In this document: positions 27,713-37,701 of the stretch, one piece after another
Layout: every line of letters starts with the position of its first letter
Position numbering within the stretch: the first letter of the stretch is position 1
NCBI GenBank assembly: GCA_003265435.1
Contig: NOXC01000002.1
Location: forward strand, 248,001-312,000
DNA: 64,000 nucleotides
Direction of reading: 5' to 3'
From: Cellvibrionaceae bacterium AOL6
GTDB taxonomy: Bacteria; Pseudomonadota; Gammaproteobacteria; Pseudomonadales; Cellvibrionaceae
Notes under the pieces: model-generated
The model's input: only the letters and a program-made list of their open reading frames with translations
Database searches by the model: none
Told to the model about the DNA's origin: nothing
Translations under genes and position numbers: made by a program

Positions 27713-30700
27713 TTAGAAGTTGGCTCGAATACCGACTCGGAATTGACGCCCATTTTTCCAACTGGATACTGTTCGATCAGAGTAAGTGTCGCTGGAATAA
27801 CCCCAGCCCTCTGAGAGGAATACTGGATTCCCTTCCTCATCAAATCCAGCCCGAGCATCACTCATAGTGAGGAAGGTACGGTGCGTTTCATCGAGTAGGT
27901 TCAGGGCATTAAAGGTAACAGTGAACATGTCATTGATATCGTAACTGGCACTGAAATCGAGTCGATTGGTTGCGTCTTTCCAAATCGCTCCTGTGGCGTG
28001 CAGTTCGGTCATCTGAACACCGGTATAGCGGTTCGCCAAACGCAATTGCAACTTATCATTTTCCCAGAACAGGGTCAGGTTCGCCGTATGTTGAGGCGTC
28101 CACGCGACTGGAAGCGAATCAATTACGCGACCATCCGCGGTCTCTTGCTCGGCGCTCTTGGAGTACTGATAGGTATAATTCGCCTGCAAACCCGTATAGG
28201 CCAGAAGACCAGGGAGGGAATCGTACATCTGGGTGTAACCCAACTCCAATCCGTCCAGTTTCTGCTCATTAAAATTAACATACTCCGTCATCAGCAAATC
28301 ACGGCAATTAAGACTCCAGCCTCGATCATCTACACCAAAATTGCCGATACTGCGTTCTACAGCACAGTCACTCGTCAATGGCGTTGCTGTACTATCGTAA
28401 GGGAGCAACACATTCAAATCTTCGCGATAGTAATCTCTGCGAAAATTCTCATAGTGATAGAAGGATTGGATTTCTGTTGGTCGATTTTCCATGTCTTTAT
28501 GGAAATACCCGACTGACAACATATTTGAGTCTCCGAAATACCACTCGTAAGACAAGTCGAAGTTATCCGAAGTGAGAGGCTTCAGGTGCGTATTCCCTTT
28601 CGTTCCGGTATCTTGCGGATCCCATACGTTTTCGCTGATGCTCAGTCTTGGGTTTAAGTAATCTGTCTGGGGCCGCGTCATCGTTCTGGATACCGCACCA
28701 CGCAATATCATTTCGTCGTTGATTTGGAAATTTACGGTCATGCTAGGCAGCAAGGTATGTTGTGTTGCCTTATCCGTAACGATAGCTGCCCGATTCTGTG
28801 CGATAGGATCGTTCCCGAGAGGACCTGTAAAGGAGGTGCTGTGATCAATATAGCCGTACGTCAAACCACTAGTATTAAAGTGACGGAAACGCGCCGTATT
28901 GGTATTCACCATCGGTAATGAGGATGGGTCGCTACTCCAGTCCGTCCATGACCATTGCATTGGGTCGACTATTTGCTCAGGCAAACCTTCGTTTTGGATG
29001 ACTGACGGCACGGTACCGCTGTAGTCCATTGCGAAGATGCGGTTCACCTCGTAAACAGGGTTACCGCTATTATCAGTAAACCTCCAACTGCCATCAGGGT
29101 TCACCGGATAAGTATCGGGATCGCCTGCGACATAGGCGTGAGTCAACCTCCAGTCATAGCAGTTATTGTAGTCGTCTTTATTTGCTGGGTCATAAAGGAA
29201 ATAGGCCGTTCCGTTTTCGTCAGTATCGTCAGGGCTACCTACGGGGTTTCCGTCAGAATCAGTATACTCCCAACCCAGGCCGTCGCTATCGACAGGGCAT
29301 GGTGCCAAACCAGTATTCGCGAGCTGGCGATCAACCATAAGGTCTTGTGCATCGTAGAGCCAATTAGGGCGAGTCAATGTCGCCGAGCCATAGCCTACGG
29401 CTTCATTCTCGTCCCTTACGTAGCGCAAGCCAGCATTTGCTGTAACTCGACCATCAAGAAATTCGAAATTCGCTTTAAAGTATGCGGCTGAGGTATCGGT
29501 TGAAATTGTTCGTGAGCCGCCATCCAGTAATTGACGACCAACGGAGTTAGGGTCTTGGCCTGAAAGTAAACGCAAGGCCTTGTCAATATCGATCATACTC
29601 CAGCCGTTGGAGATAGCTTCGCTGCCCTCAACTTCGAGACCATCGAGAAAATCATCATATGGAAAGCGATCAGGTGAGATCATTTGTGCCAGACGAATAT
29701 TCTGCATTCCATTGGTAGAATAGGACGTGTTTGGATCGTTCCGATCGATTAGTACCGTACCTGTAGTGAGTGTTTCATTCTGGCTTTGTACATCACGCTC
29801 ACGGGACGCGTATTTTGCACCAAATTCGACGCTCGCCACATTGAATCGGTCGATATCCCAATCGAAATCAAGGTTTAATACTTGGTTAGTGTCTGTCTGA
29901 GTATTGGTTCTCCAAGTGACGTTACCCATGTGATTTGCCATCAAATCATGCGGATTGTAAAGGGTCGTCACGTCAGTCACTTGTCCGTAGACAGGGTCAA
30001 AGTTTGCGTAACTGCTCCCTACTTGATAAGCGCAGCGGGCGCCTTCGCACGAGTATCCAACCGGTTCGATCTCGCCGGAGTTTGCCGGGAGGTCTTCTGG
30101 GCGGACAGTACCCCAAGTCGCAGTTGAAACACCAATGCCGTTAATCAGCTCATCTTCAGTTTGAGAATACCCAGCCATGACATTCATAGTGAGATTGTCC
30201 GTCAAGTATTGCTCTAAACGCAGAGTGGCGACATTCGTGGTGAGATCACGCTCAGACTCGAACTGATTGGTACCACCTTGATGAGATCGACCTGCTGAAC
30301 TGACCAGCGTTCTATTAGCCACATCGACCGCGGTCCACTCGGTCACATAATCAATTTCATTATTTGCGTTGGCCTTATCAGACAACTGCGGGTTTTCACC
30401 GCCATACCCCAAATTCATGGAAAGGTATTGGTTCTCGACTGTCTGCTTGGTATGAGTAAGGTCTAATTGAATATCCGTTCCATCAAATGGTTGGAATTGA
30501 ACACCCAAGTTCCCAGTTACGCGATCACGGTCTGTGGTGCTGGTAGATAGCAGTGTGCCCTGCTTCCCAAGCACCGCGTAATGAGGGTTTGCTCCAGAAT
30601 CATCGTCATAAGAAATGTCTGAGCCTGAAATATTTATCTCTGACGACGAGTCAAAATCATCCTGACCAACTCGGATGACGTTACCGTAAATATCCTTGGC

Positions 30701-31462
30701 TGTGCGTACTGCGCCGCTCGCATCAGCATCAAAAATGCTATAAGTCCCCTCCTCCCAATTATTTTGGATGCGGTCCTCACGAGTCGCATTTTTATCTGCA
30801 GTAAGCGTAAAAATCACACCTAGACTGTCGTCTAAAAATTTATCTGCGAAGGAGCCGGAAATTCTGTAGTCATTTGACCCTCGATACTCGTTGTGTCGGC
30901 CTTCAGCAGTTAGTGAGCGTCGCTCGGGAATCAACAGTGGGCGAGCCGTTCTTAGCTCTATATTCGCGCCAAGGGAGCCTTCGTTCTGGTCTGCCGCAGC
31001 AGTCTTTACGACGTCAATTGCGGACAAAATATCTGCTGAGTATGCACTTAAATCAACACTATTATCTGAAGTGGCATTCTCACCTGGGCCCGAAAGACCG
31101 CCAGTGAGCTCCATCCCATTCAAAGAAATAACGTTTTCTGAGGGTGAGGCGCCGCGAACCGTGATACGCGCCCCTTCTCCCGAGTCTTCTTGAACGCTGA
31201 CCCCTGTGACGCGAGAAAGCGCATCAGCGATATTTTGGTCTGTACTCTTACCAACATCTTCAGCAAAGATTGAATCACTTACTGTCTCGGCCATTCGTTT
31301 AGCATCTACCGCTCGTTCGACCGCTTGTCGAATACCGGTAACAACTACTTCTTCTTCATTGAACGTCGCTGCATCAGATTCGCTCTGTGAGTATGCTTGT
31401 ATTGAAAAAAGCGTACTGGCGACCGCTGCAGATAGCGCATGCATTTTAAAATTGCATCTCAT
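27713..31462 (-). CDS. TonB-dependent receptor for galactan oligosaccharides
   Basis: 1249 residues. A signal peptide ends QAYSQ. A TonB-box-like EEVVVTGIRQAVE begins the plug domain (about 35-160: NIADALSRVTGVSVQ, GEGARITVRGASPSEN). The 22-strand barrel follows, and the chain ends in an aromatic-rich segment with FRVGIRANF. The length and the TGIRxAxxRAxxxKR opening place it with the long TonB receptors that Proteobacteria use for carbohydrates, rather than siderophore receptors. It heads an operon with the binding lipoprotein. GGAGA lies six bases before the start. I see no copy of the locus operator in its 111-base upstream gap, so it may be controlled differently. Cargo is inferred from neighbours only. 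Confidence 0.9.
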   Translation of the reverse strand: MRCNFKMHALSAAVASTLFSIQAYSQSESDAATFNEEEVVVTGIRQAVERAVDAKRMAETVSDSIFAEDVGKSTDQNIADALSRVTGVSVQEDSGEGARITVRGASPSENVISLNGMELTGGLSGPGENATSDNSVDLSAYSADILSAIDVVKTAAADQNEGSLGANIELRTARPLLIPERRSLTAEGRHNEYRGSNDYRISGSFADKFLDDSLGVIFTLTADKNATREDRIQNNWEEGTYSIFDADASGAVRTAKDIYGNVIRVGQDDFDSSSEINISGSDISYDDDSGANPHYAVLGKQGTLLSTSTTDRDRVTGNLGVQFQPFDGTDIQLDLTHTKQTVENQYLSMNLGYGGENPQLSDKANANNEIDYVTEWTAVDVANRTLVSSAGRSHQGGTNQFESERDLTTNVATLRLEQYLTDNLTMNVMAGYSQTEDELINGIGVSTATWGTVRPEDLPANSGEIEPVGYSCEGARCAYQVGSSYANFDPVYGQVTDVTTLYNPHDLMANHMGNVTWRTNTQTDTNQVLNLDFDWDIDRFNVASVEFGAKYASRERDVQSQNETLTTGTVLIDRNDPNTSYSTNGMQNIRLAQMISPDRFPYDDFLDGLEVEGSEAISNGWSMIDIDKALRLLSGQDPNSVGRQLLDGGSRTISTDTSAAYFKANFEFLDGRVTANAGLRYVRDENEAVGYGSATLTRPNWLYDAQDLMVDRQLANTGLAPCPVDSDGLGWEYTDSDGNPVGSPDDTDENGTAYFLYDPANKDDYNNCYDWRLTHAYVAGDPDTYPVNPDGSWRFTDNSGNPVYEVNRIFAMDYSGTVPSVIQNEGLPEQIVDPMQWSWTDWSSDPSSLPMVNTNTARFRHFNTSGLTYGYIDHSTSFTGPLGNDPIAQNRAAIVTDKATQHTLLPSMTVNFQINDEMILRGAVSRTMTRPQTDYLNPRLSISENVWDPQDTGTKGNTHLKPLTSDNFDLSYEWYFGDSNMLSVGYFHKDMENRPTEIQSFYHYENFRRDYYREDLNVLLPYDSTATPLTSDCAVERSIGNFGVDDRGWSLNCRDLLMTEYVNFNEQKLDGLELGYTQMYDSLPGLLAYTGLQANYTYQYSKSAEQETADGRVIDSLPVAWTPQHTANLTLFWENDKLQLRLANRYTGVQMTELHATGAIWKDATNRLDFSASYDINDMFTVTFNALNLLDETHRTFLTMSDARAGFDEEGNPVFLSEGWGYSSDTYSDRTVSSWKNGRQFRVGIRANF

Positions 31463-31573
31463 TAGGCTTCTCCACTTTCACTATTGTTTTTAGATTTTTT
31501 TAACGGGCACTACTGAACCCATGGGGTTGTCGACATCCGTATCGAAAACTAGCGTTAATTACCGCCTATGAAC

Positions 31574-33016
31574 CTAGCGGTAGTTATCCATTCGATCAAT
31601 ATCATATTTTTCATATTCCATCTTTAGCATCCAAAGGGGACGCTCCAGAGTCAGCTCCCACTCGAACAGCTCTTTGTATAGATCGTTCAAACGAGCCTCT
31701 TCCTCCTTAGCAAGGTTGTGGTGCTCCCCCACATCCTCCTTAGAAATGAAATACAATTCTGCTGGGCGATCTGGAAATCGGATGAGTTTCCAATCCCCTT
31801 TGCGAATGGTCGCTCGTGTATCTTTCTTCCAGAACAGTACAGGATGAGGTCCAGGCACATCCGGCGACAAAATGTACGGTTTCAAATCAACGCCGTCTAA
31901 CTCTCCAAGTGTAGCGCTTCGCCCACCAGCTGCTGCAAAAAAGGTCGGAAGCAAGTCCAAGGTACTGACAGCGTGCTCATACTCGGTACCGGGAGAGGTT
32001 ACACCTGGCCATTTGATCAAAAACGGCACTCGTATTCCGCCTTCTAAATAGTTACTTTTAGTGCCACTCAAAGGACGATTAACGGATGCATTTTTATCAC
32101 TGGGGCCTCCATTGTCATTGGTAAACACCACGATAGTATTGTCCTCAATACCCAGCTCGCTTAATTTGTTTAGCACCTTACCGCTCGCCCGGTCCATCGC
32201 CAACATCATCGCAGCATAAATTTTTCGATTCCCCTCTAAGTGCGGAAACTCAGCAAGATCTTGTTCTGTCGCTTCCATTGGCGTGTGAGGCGCATTGAAA
32301 GACAGATACGCGAAAAACGGCTCCCCAGCTTCTACACTGCGTTCGATAAATTCGTTGGTCTTCTCTGCCAGATAATCCGTTAAGTAATAAGGGGGCTCCA
32401 CATAGTTGCCAAAACCTTCCTCTAAACGCTTATCGAGAAATAGAGGGTTATCACCGTTTATTTGTTGAGAATCGTAGGCAAAATAGCTTCGATCTCCCCC
32501 GCGGAAGCCAACGAATTCATCAAAGCCGCGTCGTAGCGGGTGATAGCGATCAGCATTTCCTAGGTGCCACTTACCGAACACCCCAGTCCTATAGCCTTGC
32601 TCATTAAGATAGTAGGCCATGGTTTTTTCCGAAAGCGGCAGCCCCATTTCGTCCCCATTCAACGCGGAAACTTCACTCATAAAGCCAGGAACATTATTTT
32701 CTTCGTAACCAAACCGCTGCTGATATTTACCAGTCATCAAGCCCGCTCGTGATGGCCCGCAAGTGGAATCACTCACATAGGCTTGACGAAAGCTCATCCC
32801 CTGTTCTGCTAGCGCATCTAAATTCGGGGTACGAATTTCTTGGCTTCCATGAAATCCAAAATCGGCGTATCCCGCATCATCAGTAAAAATTAAAAGAATA
32901 TTGGGGCGACTCTCGGGATTCGACGAAGTATTATTTTCTATTGGTTCGGCACAAGCTTGAAGGGAAGTGAATATTCCTAACAACGCAACGCCAATTGACT
33001 TTTTGAAAAACATCAT
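31574..33016 (-). CDS. Formylglycine-dependent sulfatase lipoprotein (S1 family)
   Basis: 480 residues. Lipobox-like SLQAC (Cys22). The sulfatase signature [13 protein letters not shown] has Cys86 as the formylglycine precursor. [14 protein letters not shown] and [12 protein letters not shown] provide metal-binding residues, GKWHLGN the conserved lysine and histidine. The C-terminal part ([18 protein letters not shown]) is the usual S1 small domain. It differs from the sulfatases at 16353 and 43669 in its [16 protein letters not shown]-type insert, so a different sulfate position is likely. The gene is 144 bases after gntR and separated from it by a terminator hairpin. Outer-membrane or periplasmic lipoprotein. 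Confidence 0.86.
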   Translation of the reverse strand: MMFFKKSIGVALLGIFTSLQACAEPIENNTSSNPESRPNILLIFTDDAGYADFGFHGSQEIRTPNLDALAEQGMSFRQAYVSDSTCGPSRAGLMTGKYQQRFGYEENNVPGFMSEVSALNGDEMGLPLSEKTMAYYLNEQGYRTGVFGKWHLGNADRYHPLRRGFDEFVGFRGGDRSYFAYDSQQINGDNPLFLDKRLEEGFGNYVEPPYYLTDYLAEKTNEFIERSVEAGEPFFAYLSFNAPHTPMEATEQDLAEFPHLEGNRKIYAAMMLAMDRASGKVLNKLSELGIEDNTIVVFTNDNGGPSDKNASVNRPLSGTKSNYLEGGIRVPFLIKWPGVTSPGTEYEHAVSTLDLLPTFFAAAGGRSATLGELDGVDLKPYILSPDVPGPHPVLFWKKDTRATIRKGDWKLIRFPDRPAELYFISKEDVGEHHNLAKEEEARLNDLYKELFEWELTLERPLWMLKMEYEKYDIDRMDNYR

Positions 33017-33127
33017 TATTTATCTCATTATTATCGGGGAGCGGTCTCGCACTCCCTCGGGGTTCGGCAATGGAAAAAACTATCCCAACCTGCCTAAATT
33101 TTTTTCATTTTCTGTCGGCTTCGCACC

Positions 33128-33154
33128 AAAAAGCTTCGGCAGTCCTTCGCCGAA
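33128..33154 (-). terminator. Terminator hairpin after the first GntR gene
   Basis: On the minus strand TTCGGC-gaaggact-GCCGAA is followed by GCTTTTTGG. It starts seven bases after the stop codon. Moderate strength, so part of the transcription could continue into the sulfatase gene. Confidence 0.65.
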
Positions 33155-33160
33155 CAATGC

Positions 33161-33898
33161 TCACAACTTGTGAACGGCCCTTTCCAACCGCTCACTCACG
33201 CTAGCCAACATAATATCGACCGACTTTCTAGCAGCCTCGCCATCGCGCGCTTTAATGGCATTACATAGCCTGCGATGGATAGGCACCGAAACCTCATTGT
33301 CACGAGGATCCTGATTCGTAATTCGTACACTCATAAGTAAAGCTGAGTAAATCACATTCTCCATAGCAGACAGAAATTCATTGTGGGCTGCTCGCAACAC
33401 CGCCCGATGAAACCGTGCGTCTGCGACGATGAATTTTTCAACCGCACCTTTCTCACTTTCCATCGCCACACAGGCATCTTCTATCACCTTCAAATCATCC
33501 TCGGTGGCGCGTTCTGCAGCCCAAAACGCCGCTACAGGTTCGACGGCCTTGCGAATATCCAGCAACTCTTCTAAAAAGCCCGGATTGGGTGTTACCGTAA
33601 GGTGCCAGGCAAGTACGTCTTCATCCCACATTACCCAACTGTCACGGGGACACACCTTTGTGCCGCGTCCGCGCCGTACTTCCAGCATCCCCTTACCTAC
33701 CAGGATCTTCACCGCATCTCGGATGACAACTCGGCTTAACTGATAACGCTCAGCCAGCGTATTTTCATCATCTAACATGGTATTGGGTGCGAGACGACCG
33801 GCCACTATCCTGCGCCCTAACTCCCGGGCGACCTGAACGGGCAAGCTTGGTGATGCCGTTGTGATCCCCTTGAGATCATAGTAAATCATCTCACTCAT
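33161..33898 (-). CDS. GntR-family (FadR subfamily) regulator, DgoR/UxuR-like
   Basis: 245 residues. The winged helix-turn-helix is at about 15-85 (LPVQVARELGRRIVAG, ERYQLSRVVIRDAVKIL, GMLEVRRGRGTKV). The FadR-type FCD ligand domain occupies about 105-240; Asp and His in the segments FIVADARFHRAVL and SVPIHRRLC are the expected metal/ligand residues. FadR-type regulators in sugar-acid pathways respond to galactonate, glucuronate or KDG-type acids, so 2-keto-3-deoxy-galactonate or anhydrogalactonate is a plausible inducer. It is clearly a paralogue of the regulator at 54805. A near-perfect operator copy lies 12 bases before its start, implying self-control. Confidence 0.9.
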   Translation of the reverse strand: MSEMIYYDLKGITTASPSLPVQVARELGRRIVAGRLAPNTMLDDENTLAERYQLSRVVIRDAVKILVGKGMLEVRRGRGTKVCPRDSWVMWDEDVLAWHLTVTPNPGFLEELLDIRKAVEPVAAFWAAERATEDDLKVIEDACVAMESEKGAVEKFIVADARFHRAVLRAAHNEFLSAMENVIYSALLMSVRITNQDPRDNEVSVPIHRRLCNAIKARDGEAARKSVDIMLASVSERLERAVHKL

Positions 33899-33909
33899 GC
33901 GATATATTC

Positions 33910-33924
33910 AAACATATGATGTAT
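33910..33924. promoter_or_regulatory. Candidate operator upstream of the first GntR gene
   Basis: AAACAT-ATG-ATGTAT, eleven of twelve half-site bases symmetric. It is the exact reverse complement of the site at 37514-37528 upstream of the second GH42-like gene. Located 12-26 bases before the start codon. Confidence 0.65.
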
Positions 33925-34000
33925 AAGTAGGCAACACATTTATAGGAATAAACCCCTGCCTTTCTATAACTTTCTTACTTGGCGCGAGCTCGCCGTTTTA

Positions 34001-34972
34001 TCAAAGCGTGTGACGAGGCCGAGCACGCCTCACGCGTACTACATCAGCCATTACCGCCAGTGCAATCTCTGCAGGCGTTCGACTACCTATATCTAAACCT
34101 ATAGGCATGTGTATTGACCGTATTTGCTCAGCACTCAATTGACCGCTGCGCTCGAGCCGCCGCGCCCTCTGTTCTGACGTGCGTTTTGAGCCCATTACAC
34201 CAATGTAAAACGCCTCCGTCCTTACGGCTTCCATCAAAGTCAGGTCATCTATTCTTGCATCGTGCGTCAACGAGACAATCGCCGTCGCGTTGTGGCACGC
34301 TCCAGTGGTCGCGATATAGCAAGCAGGCAACTCACTTCTCACCTGACAATGCTCAAAGTTGAACTGAGCCAGCACATCAGGCCGAGGGTCACACACCACG
34401 ACCCCGTAATTGAGAGAAACGGCAAAGTGCGCACACGCCTCCGCTACGGACGAGGCACCTGCAATAATCAACTGTCCCGCGGGACCACAACGAACCCGAA
34501 TCTCATCCGCGCTCTCTTCCACAGCCGCCCCAATGCCACCATCTTCGACCAGCCGGCATTGGCCGTTCGGTAACCTTATCCGACGCTGGATAGAGCGGTG
34601 AACTTGTAAGGAAGAATACAGCTCCTCAAGATGTCGCCCGGCTCCGCTTTCAGGCGCCATCCGCTCCACAAGGAGTTGAATTTGACCACCACAGGGGAGC
34701 TGTACGTGACTGTTTGAACTGCCCGTACCGTAGCTAAGCCTCTGCAATGGATTCTGAAAACGCTTTTGCTTTATCTTTTCAATAAAGTCTTCTTCTATGC
34801 ACCCACCAGACAAAGAGCCGACAAACTCACCGTTTTCCCTTGCCACCAACATAGCGCCGGGCTCCCTCGGTGACGAACCGTATGTAGAGAGCACGGTACA
34901 TAAAATGATTACATGCCCGCCTCCCAGCCACGAGCAAGCTTGCTCGATCACTCGATGATCTAAACTCTGCAT
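34001..34972 (-). CDS. XdhC/CoxI-family molybdenum cofactor maturation protein
   Basis: 323 residues without a signal peptide, so cytoplasmic. The N-terminal CoxI/XdhC domain has TYGSSPREPGAMLV and GSLSGGCIEEDF; the C-terminal Rossmann-like XdhC domain has LIIAGASSVAEACAHFA, an SLTHDARIDD segment and YIGVMGSKRTSEQR. Proteins of this family bind the molybdenum cofactor, promote its sulfuration and insert it into xanthine-oxidase-family enzymes. The obvious client is the IorAB enzyme encoded upstream at 37702-40446. It follows the second GH42-like gene by 36 bases, so it is probably in the same transcript, separated from iorAB by that glycoside hydrolase. Confidence 0.88.
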   Translation of the reverse strand: MQSLDHRVIEQACSWLGGGHVIILCTVLSTYGSSPREPGAMLVARENGEFVGSLSGGCIEEDFIEKIKQKRFQNPLQRLSYGTGSSNSHVQLPCGGQIQLLVERMAPESGAGRHLEELYSSLQVHRSIQRRIRLPNGQCRLVEDGGIGAAVEESADEIRVRCGPAGQLIIAGASSVAEACAHFAVSLNYGVVVCDPRPDVLAQFNFEHCQVRSELPACYIATTGACHNATAIVSLTHDARIDDLTLMEAVRTEAFYIGVMGSKRTSEQRARRLERSGQLSAEQIRSIHMPIGLDIGSRTPAEIALAVMADVVRVRRARPRHTL

Positions 34973-35008
34973 GTACTCTCTATATACTTCGTCTCGACGA
35001 TTGCGACG

Positions 35009-37462
35009 TTAAGGCGATTCCGTCTCGACGCGCCAAAGAGCTACCGCTTTCGGCTGGAGCTCCAACTCAGATTCAAGCGAGCGTTCAGTGAACAAATCAT
35101 GCACCCGTACATGCGTAGCACCTTTCACGCCGATGGTTACTTTTGCGTTGTGCTTTCCGAGATTGATCGCACTAAGTAAATAGCTGCCATCCGGCTGAGG
35201 CACCGCCTGCCATCGTACACCCTTGTGCTCCGTTCCGTTTTGCTCCGATAACGTCACTTTTGGTAAGCTGCCCTCGATGGAGGCTAGAGCAGCCTGCTGA
35301 ATTTCGGTCGGTGTCAAAGTACCGTCTAGCAGAACTAGCGTGCCCTTACTCGCTGTTAGGGTACTGGCATGCGGTCGTCCATATTCATCTTTGCTGAGGC
35401 TTCTCGGATCGTCGACAATCACCGTCCCCCCCTGATCCAAATACGCTTGTAACGCATCCAGTTCCGCGCGAGTCACAAACTCCGTTTTGTACACTAATAC
35501 GCTATCCCAAAGGCTATGATCTTGCTTTAACAATATGTTCTGAGTTACAAACCCAACAGGGAACCCTTCAAAAAACAGCCTTTCATACATTTCAAACTGC
35601 TCACTCATATGAAAACGCTTATTAATCGCGGACGTCTCCGAGTGGAACAGGCGTAACGGACGACGCTGATCACGCAGCGCGAATATTTCTTCGGAAAAGC
35701 TATTCAGATCGTACATAACCTGAGTAAAAGCGTTGGCCACGTGAGGCTGTTGATTGACGGAGCCTGCGAACGAACCCGCGAGTGCAGGGTCGAAAAAGTT
35801 CAATTCACCCTCTAGGCGATCCTCGAACGAACCGTCCGGGTCTCGCGCCCAAAACCAAGCCATATTTGCATCCATCCCCTGCAAGGTCGCCAACCAATAG
35901 ATGGCATGCACGTATTCAACACTGGTGTCAAGGTCACGCCACCACGAAGCTGACAAAAAATGGGATTCAGAGTTCACGTGAATTTTATTTGGAGAGACGG
36001 ACTCCATGAAGTCGTAGGACATACTTAACTCTTCCCAAAACAAAGAATAGTGTGATTCCCACCTTTCTGGCTGTTTGTGATTGAGGAGACGTGTCTCGCG
36101 TGCTTTCGCGTCATCCCCAATCATCGTGGTCAACTCAGTCAGTGCCTCCACATCAATACCATGCGAGCGTTCATTCTCACTATACATATTGGGCATGATT
36201 TTTATGTGCGTATCCGCATCGGGGTTCCCCTCTTTCAACTTGGCCTGAAGAAAGCGAAACCAATCCGTTGAACGGTCCATATTAAAGCGACACCAGTCAT
36301 ACCAAATAGGTGTACCTCGTGTATCAGGTTGAATTGGTATTTCGATATTGACTACCGAAAAACTCGCGAAGTCAGTTCCCCAATTTTGATTTAGCTGGTT
36401 CAGATCACCGTTGTATTTCTTCTCCAACCACCGGCGAAAATGGGACCGTGTATAGCTGGATATAGCATTCATTTCCTGAAAATTTTGACTCCAGTGTCCG
36501 GCCTCAGAGTACCAATGTGGCTCGTTGGCAAGGATGTAGCCCAATTGAGTGACTTTTTTCCCTTGCGTCAGCGCACCCGTTTCTCGTGCAATTTTGCCCC
36601 AAACGTCACGCACAAGTGGATTGTCAATGTCATAGCCGGTAAATAGAGAACGCCCCAGGCGCACTTCAGGTTCACGCGCCTCCACCCATTCAGGAATCCC
36701 CATATTCCAATAAATAAGAAAACCGACATTGCTATTGTCAATTTCTGTCACCTCGCGCAAAAGCGCTTCATCGAAGCTGCCGTCTTCTTTCAATAGGAAT
36801 GAATTAATCGCGCGATCGTGATCCACTGGATACAGGTTTTCTCCACCGTGATAAATTGCACCGAGGTGATCGTTATAAACTGCAGTATCAGTTAACGGCC
36901 GCCCAACCGATTTTGAAAAATAGTCATACAGAAAAATAGGCTTACCACCACTTAGCAATTTATCGTCACCAACCTGGATATTTTGCCAATCAACTTTATT
37001 CACCGGGCGCCTTTGAATTTCGCCGCTCACCACTTGAGACAGCTCGTTGAGCGAGGCAGTCAATATTTCTTGAACCTTCTTCCTCTGAAAACCCGGGATT
37101 TCTTCTGCCAACTCCTCACTACGCTCAGCGTAGGGGGCGTATTGCGCAAAAGCATATGCGACCGCACTCTGATTCGCCTCATCCCAATCAGCAAATTTGA
37201 GAAATTGCTGAGCAAACCACAACGTGGTTTCTTCTCGAGTGACATCGATACCCTTTTCTTTCGCCTGTTCCATCAACGCTCGTAGCTGCCGCATACTGTC
37301 GATCGCGTCCTGAGCATCGGGATTCGAAGAATTGTAGCCTTCGTCAGCGAGTTTAGAAGCCAGCTCACTGTCACCTTGCCTCGACGCAGAATCATCGAAG
37401 CATGCAAACAGAATCATCGGGAGCAGGCCGACCAAAGCGATGGTCAGATAGGAATTACGCAT
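35009..37462 (-). CDS. GH42-like clan A glycoside hydrolase lipoprotein, second paralogue
   Basis: 817 residues. Lipobox LFAC (Cys21). The order of domains is the same as in the enzyme at 9361: helical N-terminal part (GIDVTREETTLWFAQQFL), TIM barrel with acid/base in LANEPHWYSEAGHW and nucleophile in HVNSESHFLS, a GH42-type trimerisation-like domain (YLDQGGTVIVDDPRSLSKDE), and a small C-terminal beta-domain. Most barrel motifs are identical between the two (SLFTGYDIDNPLVRD, GTPIWYDWCRFNMDR), so activity on related linkages is expected, though the nucleophile loop differs (SETHF versus SESHF). No Pro-Thr linker here. AGGAG precedes the start and an operator lies 52 bases upstream. Same uncertainty about CAZy family as its paralogue (GH167, GH50, GH86 or a GH42 relative). 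Confidence 0.72.
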   Translation of the reverse strand: MRNSYLTIALVGLLPMILFACFDDSASRQGDSELASKLADEGYNSSNPDAQDAIDSMRQLRALMEQAKEKGIDVTREETTLWFAQQFLKFADWDEANQSAVAYAFAQYAPYAERSEELAEEIPGFQRKKVQEILTASLNELSQVVSGEIQRRPVNKVDWQNIQVGDDKLLSGGKPIFLYDYFSKSVGRPLTDTAVYNDHLGAIYHGGENLYPVDHDRAINSFLLKEDGSFDEALLREVTEIDNSNVGFLIYWNMGIPEWVEAREPEVRLGRSLFTGYDIDNPLVRDVWGKIARETGALTQGKKVTQLGYILANEPHWYSEAGHWSQNFQEMNAISSYTRSHFRRWLEKKYNGDLNQLNQNWGTDFASFSVVNIEIPIQPDTRGTPIWYDWCRFNMDRSTDWFRFLQAKLKEGNPDADTHIKIMPNMYSENERSHGIDVEALTELTTMIGDDAKARETRLLNHKQPERWESHYSLFWEELSMSYDFMESVSPNKIHVNSESHFLSASWWRDLDTSVEYVHAIYWLATLQGMDANMAWFWARDPDGSFEDRLEGELNFFDPALAGSFAGSVNQQPHVANAFTQVMYDLNSFSEEIFALRDQRRPLRLFHSETSAINKRFHMSEQFEMYERLFFEGFPVGFVTQNILLKQDHSLWDSVLVYKTEFVTRAELDALQAYLDQGGTVIVDDPRSLSKDEYGRPHASTLTASKGTLVLLDGTLTPTEIQQAALASIEGSLPKVTLSEQNGTEHKGVRWQAVPQPDGSYLLSAINLGKHNAKVTIGVKGATHVRVHDLFTERSLESELELQPKAVALWRVETESP

Positions 37463-37513
37463 GGAAATCTCCTCTGAGATTATTCACGTTGTTGTCAGAG
37501 TTTTCCGAGAAAG

Positions 37514-37528
37514 ATACATCATATGTTT
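37514..37528. promoter_or_regulatory. Candidate operator upstream of the second GH42-like gene
   Basis: ATACAT-CAT-ATGTTT, an inverted repeat with eleven of twelve symmetric half-site bases; the exact reverse complement of the site at 33910. Lies 52 bases before the start of the GH42-like gene. Confidence 0.65.
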
Positions 37529-37701
37529 GCATTCGTAAAGCATGCATACAATTTGCCGGCAAGCACGATCGACCCGTCGCCTTGGAGCGCGCCTATGAAC
37601 GAAACACGTACCTATATACTTTCCACTGTTAAGCTCTTGTTTGACACGAAGAGAGGCTCACTCTGGTCATCCTACACGTGCAACCGAACCAACGACGCTA
37701 T

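Noticed and set aside
27634-27861. Longer N-terminus for the glycan-binding lipoprotein
   Set aside because: It overlaps the end of the TonB receptor gene in another frame; lipobox and GGAG support 27633.
35009-37462. Firm assignment of the GH42-like enzymes to GH50 or GH86 agarases
   Set aside because: I cannot distinguish these from GH167 or GH42 relatives without a profile search; only clan-level features are clear.
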